From Tolypothrix sp. PCC 7712 (lineage in GTDB: Bacteria; Cyanobacteriota; Cyanobacteriia; Cyanobacteriales; Nostocaceae), in NCBI RefSeq assembly GCF_025860405.1, contig NZ_CP063785.1, positions 3,844,001 to 3,908,000 of the forward strand: a DNA stretch of 64,000 nt, in the 5' to 3' direction. A program made the translations under genes and the position numbers. Shown one piece after another: positions 8,489-18,005 of this stretch. The notes under the pieces were generated by a model. It worked only from the letters and a program-made list of their open reading frames with translations. It had not been told where the DNA came from and did no database searches. How positions within the stretch are numbered: position 1 is the first letter of the stretch; every line of letters starts with the position of its first letter.

Positions 8489-8995
8489 ATGACCATACCC
8501 AACTGGATTACTTTTTCGCGCTTATTAGGAATACCATTTCTCCTTTACGGCTTATACAATCCTACAACCGAAGCTAAATGGATATGTCTAACAATCTTTC
8601 TAGTAGCTGCATTAACCGATTGGTTAGACGGCTATTTAGCAAGGAAACTCAACCAAGTTAGCGATTTAGGCAAATTTCTTGACCCTTTAGTTGATAAATT
8701 CTTAGTACTTGCGCCGTTGATGGTATTAATTGAATTAGGCAAAGTCCCCGCGTGGGGAGTGTTTCTCATCTTAGCGCGAGAATTAGCGATCGCAGGTTGG
8801 CGGGTGAATCAAACTCAAATTACTGGGGCGAATATTTGGGGTAAACTCAAAACTGTCAGTCAAATCATTGCGATCGCACTTTTAATTGCACCCTTATCAC
8901 CAGATTGGCAAATTCCAGCCATAATTGCATTTTGGATTTCCGTAACTCTGACATTAATCTCTGGGGCAATTTATCTGCTACCCTCATCTGATTAA
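8489..8995 (+). CDS. pgsA: CDP-diacylglycerol-glycerol-3-phosphate 3-phosphatidyltransferase
   Basis: An integral membrane enzyme that makes phosphatidylglycerol phosphate from CDP-diacylglycerol and glycerol 3-phosphate; phosphatidylglycerol is the main phospholipid of thylakoids. The CDP-alcohol phosphotransferase signature D-x2-DG-x2-AR-x8-G-x3-D-x3-D is intact (DWLDGYLAR...GKFLDPLVDK, from about residue 44). There are several hydrophobic segments, and 168 residues is normal. The ATG at 8489 (MTIPNWITFSRL) is used rather than the TTG two codons upstream because family proteins start with a short N-PN-x-T-xxR segment. The upstream spacer contains tandem heptamers. Confidence 0.92.
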   Translation: MTIPNWITFSRLLGIPFLLYGLYNPTTEAKWICLTIFLVAALTDWLDGYLARKLNQVSDLGKFLDPLVDKFLVLAPLMVLIELGKVPAWGVFLILARELAIAGWRVNQTQITGANIWGKLKTVSQIIAIALLIAPLSPDWQIPAIIAFWISVTLTLISGAIYLLPSSD

Positions 8996-9050
8996 ACTGC
9001 TGGTACTAAAATTTGCGATCAGCCTTCATCTACATTTCATTGATGCAACT

Positions 9051-10130
9051 CTACTGCGGTAGCCGATAAGCAATTTCAGCAATTTTAGATCTGACAGGTC
9101 TTTCTTTGTTGATTAATACTAGCTTCTGCCTAGTTCCCGTTACCGATGGCAGATTTTCTTGTTGCATCTCCCAAGCCAAAGTCGTATAGACAATGGCATC
9201 CAAGTCATTATACTGGGGTTGCCAACCCAATACCTGACTGATTTTATCAGCACAAGCTGTTACACAAGCTGGATCTCCAGGACGGCGTTCAGCTTCAATT
9301 ACAGGGAAATCTACACCAGAAATCGCCTTTACTCTTTCAATTACTTGGCGCACACTGTAGCCTTTGCCATAGCCACAATTGAGAGTTTGGCTTTCTCCAC
9401 CCGCCTCTAAATAGCGTAAAGCATCGACATGGGCAGAGGCTAAGTCTTCAACGTGAATATAATCTCTAATTCCTGTCCCATCAGGAGTGGGAAAATCTGT
9501 GCCAAAAATTTTGACTTCTGACTGACGTTTAAGTGCTGCATTACAAGCGGCTGCAATTAAGTGTGTTACATTGCGTAAACTTTGCCCTAGTCGCCCACCC
9601 GGATCTGCACCGCCCACATTAAAGTAGCGTAGAGTTACATACCGCATTCGAGACGCTAAACTGTGGTCTTGAATCAGCCATTCACTCATCAGCTTTGAGC
9701 GTCCATAGGGGTTAATTGGTAAAGTAGGTGTAGATTCGGTAACTGGGTTTTCTTCAGGTTCGCCGTAAACAGCGGCTGTACTAGAAAAAATAAATTGGTT
9801 AACGTCTAGAACATTACAGCATCGCAACAAATTTAGAGTATTGCGTGTATTGTTACTATAGTAGTCAAGAGGATGAGCCACGGATTCTGGTACAATTAGA
9901 CTGGCAGCAAAGTGCAACACTGCGCCGAATCGGTGTTTGGCAAAAACTTGGTAAAGACGGTCTGTGTCTGCTAAATCACCAATAATTAACTCACCATTTA
10001 GTACTGCCTTTGGTGAACCTGTAGAACAATTGTCGTACACCACCACATCATATCCAGCTTCCCCTAATTGGCGCACGACGTGGGAACCAATATAACCTGC
10101 ACCGCCAGTTACTAATACTTTCGTTTTCAT
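9051..10130 (-). CDS. galE: UDP-glucose 4-epimerase
   Basis: Extended short-chain dehydrogenase that interconverts UDP-glucose and UDP-galactose with bound NAD. The nucleotide-binding GGAGYIG is at residues 9-15, the catalytic YxxxK (PYGRSK) and the SSTAAVYG block follow, and RYFNVGGADP and the GTGIRDYIHVEDLA signature are typical of GalE. The C-terminus carries an additional tail of about 30 residues after ALAWEMQQ. The start overlaps the stop of the upstream sugar transferase by four bases (ATGA), so the two are translationally coupled and GalE probably supplies UDP-galactose for the polysaccharide built by this locus. Confidence 0.93.
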   Translation of the reverse strand: MKTKVLVTGGAGYIGSHVVRQLGEAGYDVVVYDNCSTGSPKAVLNGELIIGDLADTDRLYQVFAKHRFGAVLHFAASLIVPESVAHPLDYYSNNTRNTLNLLRCCNVLDVNQFIFSSTAAVYGEPEENPVTESTPTLPINPYGRSKLMSEWLIQDHSLASRMRYVTLRYFNVGGADPGGRLGQSLRNVTHLIAAACNAALKRQSEVKIFGTDFPTPDGTGIRDYIHVEDLASAHVDALRYLEAGGESQTLNCGYGKGYSVRQVIERVKAISGVDFPVIEAERRPGDPACVTACADKISQVLGWQPQYNDLDAIVYTTLAWEMQQENLPSVTGTRQKLVLINKERPVRSKIAEIAYRLPQ

Positions 10131-11545
10131 CTACCTTTACCTAACAAAACGACCCTGACAGTTTTAAAGGCGATCGCAATATCTAACCATAAAGAATAAT
10201 TTTTAATGTAATAGAGGTCGTAAGCTAGCTTTTGGGCAGCATCCTCCACTGAAGCACCGTAAGGATAAAGTACCTGTGCCCAGCCAGTAATTCCAGGTTT
10301 GACTAAATAACGTAGTTCATAATATGGAATAACTTCTTTAAGTTTGATATCAAACTCCGGTCGTTCTGGACGAGGGCCAATTAGACTCATATCTCCCCTC
10401 AACACATTAAAAATTTGTGGTAGTTCGTCAATCCGTAAAACTCGCAGCCAATACCCTACCCTGGTAATTCGTGGATCGCGTTGGCTTGCCCATTGTGCAC
10501 CCCGCTTCTCAGCATCTTGATACATAGACCGAAATTTGTAAACCCTAAATGGTTTACCGTATAATCCTGTGCGTAATTGACTGTAAAAAACTGGGCCTGG
10601 ACTATCCAATTTAATAGCCAGCATTGCCAATAGCATCAGGGGAAATAAAAATATCAGTAATAGGCTTGCCAGTATCAGGTCTATGACCCGCTTCACCTTC
10701 AAACTTATACCACCAGGCACCAAGTTAAAGCCAGCACTAAAAGCTAACCAGCTATCTTCTAGCACTGATGAGGGAAGTTTATACCATAGAGTTTCGCAAA
10801 TATCTGGTAACCTGTATGTTGGGATACCTTGCAGCCTGAGTTGCATCAACTGCTGCACTTGGATATCAGAAAAATCCCTTGGGGTTGCAACTACTACCCC
10901 TGAAAGAGGCTGCTGCATCCAAGCTGACAAGTTATTCAGTCCGCCTCCGTAACTCAGATGCGATTCTGTTTTTGCTAATTCAGAGATGTCTTGGCTAGCT
11001 TCGGCAAGTACTACCAAGCGCCCTAATGGGTTATGTTCTAGGAACATTTGGGCAAATTTCATCCCACTCTCGCCACCTCCCAGCATCAACCACTGACTTT
11101 GCTCGGCGTGCGATCGCAACCACTTAACTGCCCATAATCTTAAAATCACCGCCCAGATAGTAAATATTCCCAGGCTGACTAGCAAAATACCTCTTCCCAG
11201 CAACGGATGCTGTCCCCAAGTTCCAGTTAAGTAAATTAGGGCAGAAGTAATGGCAGCAACTATAAAACTAGCTAGCAAGATCCGCGCTGGAGCACGCAAA
11301 CCTGCTATTTGTGTGTCTGGATGATAAGTATCTGCCAGATAAAGCCCTGATAGAACCAGCAGCATAAATCCGCAAACCACTCCATCAAAACCTGTAATTG
11401 CCTGACCCAGACGTAACCAAAAGGCAACCCCTAAACAAACAACTAGGCCAAAAATATCTCCTACCAACAGTAATACAGGCATGAAGCGTGGGATTGTAAT
11501 TACTTGAACGCTTCCCCTGTAAGTGTGAAATGGTATATTGAACAT
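10127..11545 (-). CDS. Polyprenyl-phosphate glycosyl-1-phosphate transferase (WcaJ/WbaP type)
   Basis: Initiating enzyme of Wzx/Wzy exopolysaccharide synthesis: it transfers a hexose-1-phosphate from a UDP-sugar to undecaprenyl phosphate on the cytoplasmic face. The 472 residues contain four N-terminal membrane segments (roughly 20-140), a nucleotide-binding-like middle region (LMLGGGESGMKFAQMFLE), a fifth hydrophobic segment near 285-310 and the bacterial sugar transferase domain with SPGPVFYSQLRTG, YKFRSMYQDA, LRIDELPQIFNVLRGDMSLIGPRPE and KPGITGWAQV. It heads a two-gene minus operon with galE and faces the wzc gene across a 705-bp divergent region. Confidence 0.92.
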   Translation of the reverse strand: MFNIPFHTYRGSVQVITIPRFMPVLLLVGDIFGLVVCLGVAFWLRLGQAITGFDGVVCGFMLLVLSGLYLADTYHPDTQIAGLRAPARILLASFIVAAITSALIYLTGTWGQHPLLGRGILLVSLGIFTIWAVILRLWAVKWLRSHAEQSQWLMLGGGESGMKFAQMFLEHNPLGRLVVLAEASQDISELAKTESHLSYGGGLNNLSAWMQQPLSGVVVATPRDFSDIQVQQLMQLRLQGIPTYRLPDICETLWYKLPSSVLEDSWLAFSAGFNLVPGGISLKVKRVIDLILASLLLIFLFPLMLLAMLAIKLDSPGPVFYSQLRTGLYGKPFRVYKFRSMYQDAEKRGAQWASQRDPRITRVGYWLRVLRIDELPQIFNVLRGDMSLIGPRPERPEFDIKLKEVIPYYELRYLVKPGITGWAQVLYPYGASVEDAAQKLAYDLYYIKNYSLWLDIAIAFKTVRVVLLGKGR

Positions 11546-12250
11546 AAATATTTTATACTACTCTTAATTCCGAAGTAAACGAGCTATAGGTAGTAGATTT
11601 TTGCTGCTTAAATATGCCTAACCCTGAGTATTTATCAATAGAAATCTTGATTAGCAGTTGCCAATTTTCCTCTGCAAATTTGGCAAAGTTGATTAGCTCA
11701 GTTTCCGTTTAAGAGTATTTTAAGTGCTTCAGGGAGAATAACTAGTCCCTTTAATTACAAATAAAAATTACAAATAATCTAACATACAATAGAGTGATTT
11801 TTATAACAATTACTTTACATAACTTGTAATTTCTTAGTAGATGTTCTCGAGATATTTTTATTGCAAGGTATATACTGATGACACATAGCTTTTGGTTCTA
11901 TGTAACTGGTGCTTTACCGATTACTTATTAGTCAAACTTTTAAGTATAAATATTAAAAGCCAATAAATAATATTTATGCATTGGCTAATTATATATAAAT
12001 TATTCTTATAAATACCAGTGGATTTGTCAAACATAGTATTTATAGTGAATAAAGAACAGGAAATAGTATAGAATAATCGGGACGTTTTGGGAATCAAGAC
12101 ATTTGAGAGAAACTTTCTGATCAGAATATTTTGCGAATACTTCTGATCCATAGCAAGACTAGCCATACTCCTTTGGGTTAGTCACTAATTGTGTTGGTAT
12201 AAATAATAGCGCCAACTCAATTTATCACTGGTTTTTCAGGAAATTGTTTT
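11546..12250. other. Divergent promoter region of the polysaccharide locus
   Basis: A 705-bp AT-rich spacer between two divergent operons. No coding frame looks real: an 81-codon minus-strand frame at 11921-12166 has a biased, hydrophobic composition typical of AT-rich noncoding DNA. Control elements for both directions must lie here, but I could not assign -10/-35 boxes with confidence. Confidence 0.45.
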
Positions 12251-14446
12251 ATGCCTACTAAGCAAGAAGAGCGTGAAGTCATTGATGTCCAACAGTATTG
12301 GACAGTTCTCAAAAGGCGTTGGCCAGTGACAACAGTTGTAATTGGCTCTGTGTTTGGCTTGACAGCCTTAGTAACCTTCCTTCAAAAACCAGTTTACGAA
12401 TCACAAGCCAAACTATTATTTAACAAACAAAATGGAGTGTCATCACTGACTGGTTTGTCTTCCCAAGTAGGAGAACTGAGCGGTTTAACCAACCTCAGCA
12501 ATCCAGTGGATACAGAAGCCGAGGTCATCCGCTCAAATCCTATCGTCCTCAAAACCATTACCAGCCTTGACCTCAAGGATAAATCTGGTAAACCACTGAC
12601 AATTGAAAAGTTTCTGAAATTACTCAAATTGAAAACCATCCGGGGAACGGATGTCATGCAGCTTTCCTACCGCAGCACTAATCCGCAAGAAGCTGCATCT
12701 GTAATTAATTCCCTGATGAACTATTACTTAGAAAATAATGTTCGGACAAACCGCGCAGAAGCGAGGTCTGCAAGAGAATTTTTAAATCGGCAATTACCAG
12801 AGGTAGAGAAACGAGTTTTAAAGGCAGAAATGGCCTTGCGCCGATTTAAAGAAAAAAATAGGGTAGTTGCTCTAGATGTAGAAGCAAAAGTTGGTGTTGA
12901 AGGATTAAAAGAGCTAGCCGAGGAAATTACCAGAACTCAAGGGGAACTCACTGCTGCTAAAACTCGCTCTCTGGCTCTGCAAAATCAAATGAAATTGAAT
13001 ACAGATACCGCTGTTGAACTCACCACCTTAAGTCAATCTCCTGGGGTACAGCAAGTACTTACAGAATACCAAAAAGTACAAGACGAGTTAGCTGTGGCAC
13101 GGACTCGCTTGACAGAAGACAACCCAAAAATTATCAATTTGGAGAATCAAGCAGTAGCTCTTAAAAACCAATTAGAAGGGAGAGTTGCTCAAACCATAGG
13201 CAATTCTGAGTATATGCCAGAGCAAAATTTGCAAATTGGCAACCTCAAGCAGACTTTAACTGAAAATTTAGTTAAATCAGAAGTAGAACGTTTAGCATTA
13301 ACTAACCAAGTAGCAGAATTAAAGCAGGTACTTTTAGTCAACAAAAACCGATTGGATAGCTTACCTCGGCTGGAACAACAACAGCTACAGTTACAACGAC
13401 AGTTGAAGGTAGCCCAAGTTACCTATGAACAACTGTCGAAGCAGTTACAAGAAGTTGAAGTTGTAGAAAACCAAAATGTTGGTAATGCAAGGGTCATATC
13501 TGAAGCTTTAGTTGCTGATAAGTCTGTTTCTCCAATTATTCCTCTAAACTTGGCACTAGGGGGAATTTTGGGAATTATATTGGGTGCAGGCACAGCACTG
13601 GTGTTGGAATCTATAGATAATTCCCTCAAGACTGTAGAAGAAGCCAAGCGACTTTTGGACTATCCTTTGCTGGGTGCAATTCCACAGGCTGAAAAAGCTA
13701 AAGGTAGTGAAGGTGTGGGAGAAGTAGAATTACCTGTACTCAACAATCCCTATTCACCAGTGTCTTCAGCTTTTGAGATGCTGCAAACTAATTTAAGTTT
13801 TAGCATTTCTGACAAGATGCTGAAAGTAATTGCCATAAGCAGTTCAATTCCTGGCGAAGGAAAATCTTTTGTAGCTGCTAACTTAGCAGTAGCAGTAGCC
13901 CAACTCGGACGGCGAGTATTGTTAGTGGATGCAGATATGCGTCGCCCTCGCCAGCATAAAATTTGGGAGCAAAATAACCTTGTAGGACTAAGTAATATTT
14001 TAGTCGGTCAAACTGAGTTACAAACTACCTCTAAAGAAGCTTTGATGACTCTGGATATTATTACGGCTGGGACAATTCCACCTAACCCGGCTGCACTTTT
14101 AAATTCTCAACGCATTGCTACATTTATTAAGGAAGCAACTCAAGAATATGACTTTGTAATTATCGACTGTCCACCTTTGACTTTGGTGGCTGATGCCTTG
14201 ATGTTGAGTAAGTTGGTAGATGGAATTCTGCTGGTTGTACGTCCTGGTGTTGCTAATACTGGGTCAGTTAATGCTACCAAGATGTTGTTAGAGCAGTCTG
14301 GTCATCAGGTTTTGGGGATGGTAGCTAATGGTGTTACTCCTGAAAGTAGCTACGGTGGCTATTATGCAAAGAGTTATTACGGAGCAAAGCAATCTCACAA
14401 AAATGGGAAAGTTGATGCTTCAATATCAAAAATTCGGATTTTGTGA
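12251..14446 (+). CDS. Wzc-like polysaccharide co-polymerase and tyrosine autokinase
   Basis: A 731-residue inner-membrane protein that controls chain length and export of polysaccharide. Order: an N-terminal Wzz domain with TM1 (about 30-50, TTVVIGSVFGLTALVTFL), a long periplasmic coiled-coil region (about 170-420), TM2 (about 430-455, LALGGILGIILGAG) and a cytoplasmic BY-kinase domain with Walker A SIPGEGKS (about 530), the VDADMRRPR Walker A' motif and the DFVIIDCPP Walker B motif. The C-terminus has a tyrosine cluster (SSYGGYYAKSYYG), the usual autophosphorylation site. It is first in the rightward operon, before Wzx and the glycosyltransferases. Confidence 0.92.
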   Translation: MPTKQEEREVIDVQQYWTVLKRRWPVTTVVIGSVFGLTALVTFLQKPVYESQAKLLFNKQNGVSSLTGLSSQVGELSGLTNLSNPVDTEAEVIRSNPIVLKTITSLDLKDKSGKPLTIEKFLKLLKLKTIRGTDVMQLSYRSTNPQEAASVINSLMNYYLENNVRTNRAEARSAREFLNRQLPEVEKRVLKAEMALRRFKEKNRVVALDVEAKVGVEGLKELAEEITRTQGELTAAKTRSLALQNQMKLNTDTAVELTTLSQSPGVQQVLTEYQKVQDELAVARTRLTEDNPKIINLENQAVALKNQLEGRVAQTIGNSEYMPEQNLQIGNLKQTLTENLVKSEVERLALTNQVAELKQVLLVNKNRLDSLPRLEQQQLQLQRQLKVAQVTYEQLSKQLQEVEVVENQNVGNARVISEALVADKSVSPIIPLNLALGGILGIILGAGTALVLESIDNSLKTVEEAKRLLDYPLLGAIPQAEKAKGSEGVGEVELPVLNNPYSPVSSAFEMLQTNLSFSISDKMLKVIAISSSIPGEGKSFVAANLAVAVAQLGRRVLLVDADMRRPRQHKIWEQNNLVGLSNILVGQTELQTTSKEALMTLDIITAGTIPPNPAALLNSQRIATFIKEATQEYDFVIIDCPPLTLVADALMLSKLVDGILLVVRPGVANTGSVNATKMLLEQSGHQVLGMVANGVTPESSYGGYYAKSYYGAKQSHKNGKVDASISKIRIL

Positions 14447-14556
14447 GCCTTTTTGCAATATTTTAGATGCCTCTGTGAATTAAATTTTGGTAAGTGCGAT
14501 CGCGATAGAACATTAGAGATATAAGCAGACTTTAAACCTGGAAATTATTGGCAATA

Positions 14557-15933
14557 ATGCGTATATTCAAGCAGTTATTCCAGAATTATAATAATCTTTT
14601 TATTGATCGGGGACGGACAAGAATTATTCGTGCATTACTCACGGGTAGTACAACATTAGTTGTCAAAGGAATGTCTACTCTAGCTGGATTTATTGCAATT
14701 CCACTAACAGCTAAATATTTAGAAACAGAAAGATTTGGTCTATGGTTGATATTAAGTTCTTTATTAAGCTGGATAAGTATTGCTGATTTTGGTTTAGCAA
14801 ATAGTTTAACAAATGCATTAGCAACAGCTGATGCTAATGAAGATAGGCAGATAGCCAAAGAGTTTGTATCAAGTGCATTTTATCTAATGCTCTTAATAGC
14901 ATTAATCTTATTCATAGTCTTCTTAATACTATATCCATCAATCTCTTGGGAACGAGTATTCAATATAAATTCAATGCTGGCAAAACAAGAAGTAGGAGTA
15001 TCAATTTTTGTATGTTGGATTTTGTTTATCATCCGTCTGCCACTTTCAATTCCTAGTCGCATCTATGCAGCCTATCAAGAAGGATATTGGTATCAAATAT
15101 GGGGTGCCTTCAGTAGTTTTTTATCAATAATTAGTATAATAACTGCCATTTATATTCATGCTAACTTACCCTGGCTAATAGTAGCTAGCTTCGGAACTTT
15201 ACTGATAGGAGATATATTTTCTGGCATCCATTTATTTTGTTTTAAACGGAAATGGTTAGCACCTAAATATGAAAATTTTAACGGGCTTCAATGTAAATGG
15301 CTCTTAAAAACTGGGTTTCAGTTCTGGATTGCTCAAATCTCAGCAATTTTAATTTTTCAAACAGATCTAATTATTGTTGCTCAATTATTTGGTGCGAGTT
15401 CAGTAGCAAGTTATGGAATTACTTTAAAATTGTTCTCTCTGATTCTATATATTTCATCCTCATTTATTATTTCTCTTTGGCCAGCCTATAGTGAAGCTTT
15501 AGCTAAAGGAGATTATACCTGGATTAATAATACATTTAAAATGTCGATTTATATCAGCTTCATCTGGTCTCTATTTGTAGGCATATTACTAGTTATATTT
15601 TCTCCGCAACTTATCAGCTTATTAGTTAATAAAGAAGCAATTCCACATATTAGCTTGCTTTTGGCGATGCTATTTACAACAGTATTAAATTGTATTGCCC
15701 AATGTGTAGCAATGTTGGTTAATGGGTTAGGCGAATTAAAGTTACAAGCTATATTATCCCCTGTTTCTGCTATTAGTAATATTATTTTATCAGTTTTCTT
15801 AGGTAATTTACTAGGTGTTTCAGGAGTAGCTTGGTCTACAGGAATTTGTATTTTGTTATTCTCTTTAGGAGCAGTAGGTGTTGATATTATAAATAAGCTG
15901 AAATTAAGAATTAGTAATATAAATTATTTGTAG
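14557..15933 (+). CDS. Polysaccharide flippase, Wzx/MATE-like
   Basis: A hydrophobic protein of about 458 residues with some 12-14 predicted membrane segments and the oligosaccharide flippase (Polysacc_synt) pattern: an N-terminal block GSTTLVVKGMSTLAGFIAIPLTAKYLETERFG (written as the two halves of one helix pair), then LILSSLLSWISIADFGLANSL. It should move lipid-linked repeat units to the periplasmic side. The ATG at 14557 is used; a TTG three codons upstream is weaker. The gene is AT-rich compared with wzc, and it lies 11 bp before the methyltransferase gene, which suggests an operon. Confidence 0.85.
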   Translation: MRIFKQLFQNYNNLFIDRGRTRIIRALLTGSTTLVVKGMSTLAGFIAIPLTAKYLETERFGLWLILSSLLSWISIADFGLANSLTNALATADANEDRQIAKEFVSSAFYLMLLIALILFIVFLILYPSISWERVFNINSMLAKQEVGVSIFVCWILFIIRLPLSIPSRIYAAYQEGYWYQIWGAFSSFLSIISIITAIYIHANLPWLIVASFGTLLIGDIFSGIHLFCFKRKWLAPKYENFNGLQCKWLLKTGFQFWIAQISAILIFQTDLIIVAQLFGASSVASYGITLKLFSLILYISSSFIISLWPAYSEALAKGDYTWINNTFKMSIYISFIWSLFVGILLVIFSPQLISLLVNKEAIPHISLLLAMLFTTVLNCIAQCVAMLVNGLGELKLQAILSPVSAISNIILSVFLGNLLGVSGVAWSTGICILLFSLGAVGVDIINKLKLRISNINYL

Positions 15934-15944
15934 GTTAAATAAAA

Positions 15945-16733
15945 ATGATTAAAAATTGCCCTATATGCTCTTCTAAAAGAGATGTTTACTTCACAGCAAC
16001 TATTATTAATAAATATGAGGTTAGCTATCTATATTGTAATAATTGCGGTTTGCTACAAACAGAGTATCCATATTGGCTAGAAGAAGCTTATAGTAGTGCT
16101 ATTGCAGATGCAGATACTGGTTTAGTCGCGAGAAATATTGCAATTTCTAAAAGACTAGCTTGCATTATCTTCTTCTTTTTTGATCCACAAGGCAGGTATT
16201 TAGATGTTGCAGGTGGCTATGGGATGCTAACAAGACTGATGAGAGATATTGGTTTTGATTTCTACTGGTCTGACTTATATTGTGAAAATATTTTTGCTAA
16301 AGGCTTTGAGGCATCTACTACCACTAATGAATTTTGTGCAATAACTGCTTTTGAGGTATTAGAGCATATCTATAATCCCATTGAATTTATTCAAAAATCT
16401 ATCAAAGATGCTGGTACATCAACAATTATTTTTTCTACAGATTTGTTTGAAGGCAATCCTCCACAGCCAGAAAATTGGTGGTATTATGCCTTCAATACAG
16501 GACAGCATATTTCTTTCTATCAAGCAAGAACAATTCAATTTATAGCAGATAAATTATCAATGTTTTTTTATTCATATAAAACTATTCATATACTTACTTA
16601 TAAACAGATACATCACCATATACTTTTGAGAATAATGGCTGGACGTTTAGGAAATATTGGCTATGAATATGTAAGAAAAAGAATGAATTCCAAAATTTTA
16701 ACAGATCATAATACTCTGCTTAGAAAACTATAA
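15945..16733 (+). CDS. Class I SAM-dependent methyltransferase
   Basis: A 262-residue protein with an N-terminal zinc-ribbon-like CPICSS...CNNCG segment (residues 4-34) followed by a Rossmann methyltransferase core: motif I YLDVAGGYGMLTRLM (normally DxGxGxG, here DVAGGYG), FYWSDLY and ITAFEVLEHIYNP. The architecture resembles methyltransferases in sugar-modifying clusters, so methylation of a sugar or sugar nucleotide of the repeat unit is a reasonable inference. The gene follows wzx by 11 bp. A terminator-like hairpin lies just downstream. Confidence 0.75.
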   Translation: MIKNCPICSSKRDVYFTATIINKYEVSYLYCNNCGLLQTEYPYWLEEAYSSAIADADTGLVARNIAISKRLACIIFFFFDPQGRYLDVAGGYGMLTRLMRDIGFDFYWSDLYCENIFAKGFEASTTTNEFCAITAFEVLEHIYNPIEFIQKSIKDAGTSTIIFSTDLFEGNPPQPENWWYYAFNTGQHISFYQARTIQFIADKLSMFFYSYKTIHILTYKQIHHHILLRIMAGRLGNIGYEYVRKRMNSKILTDHNTLLRKL

Positions 16734-16755
16734 AAAATATATAATAATTGACATA

Positions 16756-16784
16756 TGGGTATTTTCTCGAAAATACTCATTTTT
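16756..16784 (+). terminator. Intrinsic terminator-like hairpin inside the polysaccharide operon
   Basis: TGGGTATTTT (16756-16765) pairs with AAAATACTCA (16770-16779), with one G-U pair and a CTCG loop, followed by TTTTT (16780-16784). It sits between the methyltransferase and the GT4 gene. It would end or attenuate the transcript before the downstream glycosyltransferase genes unless read through. Confidence 0.6.
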
Positions 16785-16808
16785 CATATTTTTAGATAAC
16801 AGGTAGAA

Positions 16809-17915
16809 ATGATAAAATTATATTATGATTACCAAATATTTTCTTGGTCAAAATATGGCGGAATTTCCCGTTATATATATGAAATTGCAACTCGAACTGC
16901 AAAAATTAATACATTTGAAGTGCAAATTCTTGCTGGATTTTATGTAAATAAGTATTTGGAAAAATGTAGTGCAGATTTAGTCAAAGGATGGCAAATACCT
17001 CTCATACCAAAGTCATCCAAAATTATAGGTGCAATAAATGCCGAATTGTCTAAAATATGGCTTAATCATAGTAATCCTGATATTGTTCACGAAACTTTCT
17101 ACTCTAGGTCATGTATAGCACCTAAGCAATGCAAAACTGTCATAACAGTTTACGACATGATTCACGAAAAGTTTGCACATTTGATGCCAGAAAAAGATAG
17201 AAAATTTAGTCTCATAAAAGCAGAAGCAATTAGACGTGCAGATCATATTATTTGTATATCTCAAAATACAAAGCAGGACTTAATTGAAATCTTGGAGATA
17301 GATCCTAAAATCATATCTACGATATATCTTGGTTATTCTCTTCAAAGTCATGAAAATATAAAAAAAACTCCAAAAATATCTGACCCTTATATACTTTATG
17401 TTGGAGAGAGGAGATTAGAATACAAAAATTTTAAGAAATTACTTCAAGCATATGCTAGTCGTCGAGTGATATTTGATAATTTTAAACTTGTATGCTGCGG
17501 AGTAAAATCCTTTTCTGATGACGAGATAGCCATGATTAAAAGCTTTGATATTGATGATACTCATGTCATATATTTACCAGGAGATGACAAAACATTAGCA
17601 AATCTTTATACTAATGCATCTGCATTTATTTACCCATCTCTTTATGAAGGTTTTGGTATTCCACCTCTAGAAGCAATGTCATTTAGTTGTCCTGTTGTGT
17701 GTAGTAACACTAGTTCAATTCCAGAGATAGTTGCAGATGCAGGTGAATATTTTAATCCTTATGAATTAGAAAGCATAGCAGATGCATTAGAAAGAGTTCT
17801 TTTTTCACAAGTAAGGACTAAAGAACTTATTATGAAAGGTCAAGAAAGAGTCAAGTATTTTTCTTGGGATACCTGTGCAGAACAAACACAACTAGTATAT
17901 AATTCACTACAATAA
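16809..17915 (+). CDS. Glycosyltransferase family 4 (GT-B)
   Basis: A 368-residue GT-B enzyme. The N-terminal acceptor domain has WSKYGGISRYIYEI (glycine-rich loop) and the C-terminal donor domain has YILYVGERRLEYKNF, FIYPSLYEGFGIPPLEAMSFSCPVV (split here across the usual E-x7-E motif, EGFGIPPLE) and SSIPEIVADAGEYFNP, all classic for GT4 retaining transferases. It should add a sugar from an NDP-sugar to the lipid-linked repeat unit at the cytoplasmic face. The gene is AT-rich and begins 24 bp after the intrinsic hairpin. Confidence 0.88.
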   Translation: MIKLYYDYQIFSWSKYGGISRYIYEIATRTAKINTFEVQILAGFYVNKYLEKCSADLVKGWQIPLIPKSSKIIGAINAELSKIWLNHSNPDIVHETFYSRSCIAPKQCKTVITVYDMIHEKFAHLMPEKDRKFSLIKAEAIRRADHIICISQNTKQDLIEILEIDPKIISTIYLGYSLQSHENIKKTPKISDPYILYVGERRLEYKNFKKLLQAYASRRVIFDNFKLVCCGVKSFSDDEIAMIKSFDIDDTHVIYLPGDDKTLANLYTNASAFIYPSLYEGFGIPPLEAMSFSCPVVCSNTSSIPEIVADAGEYFNPYELESIADALERVLFSQVRTKELIMKGQERVKYFSWDTCAEQTQLVYNSLQ

Positions 17916-18005
17916 ATGTCATGCTAAAAGCAGAAAATTAGAAAAAATTTTATTATTTGTCAAGCATATACATTTCTGTTGTTAGCTATATTATGTAGAT
18001 ATTGT

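Noticed and set aside
11921..12166. 81-codon minus-strand frame in the divergent region
   Set aside because: Typical chance frame of AT-rich DNA, with no ribosome site or recognisable motif.
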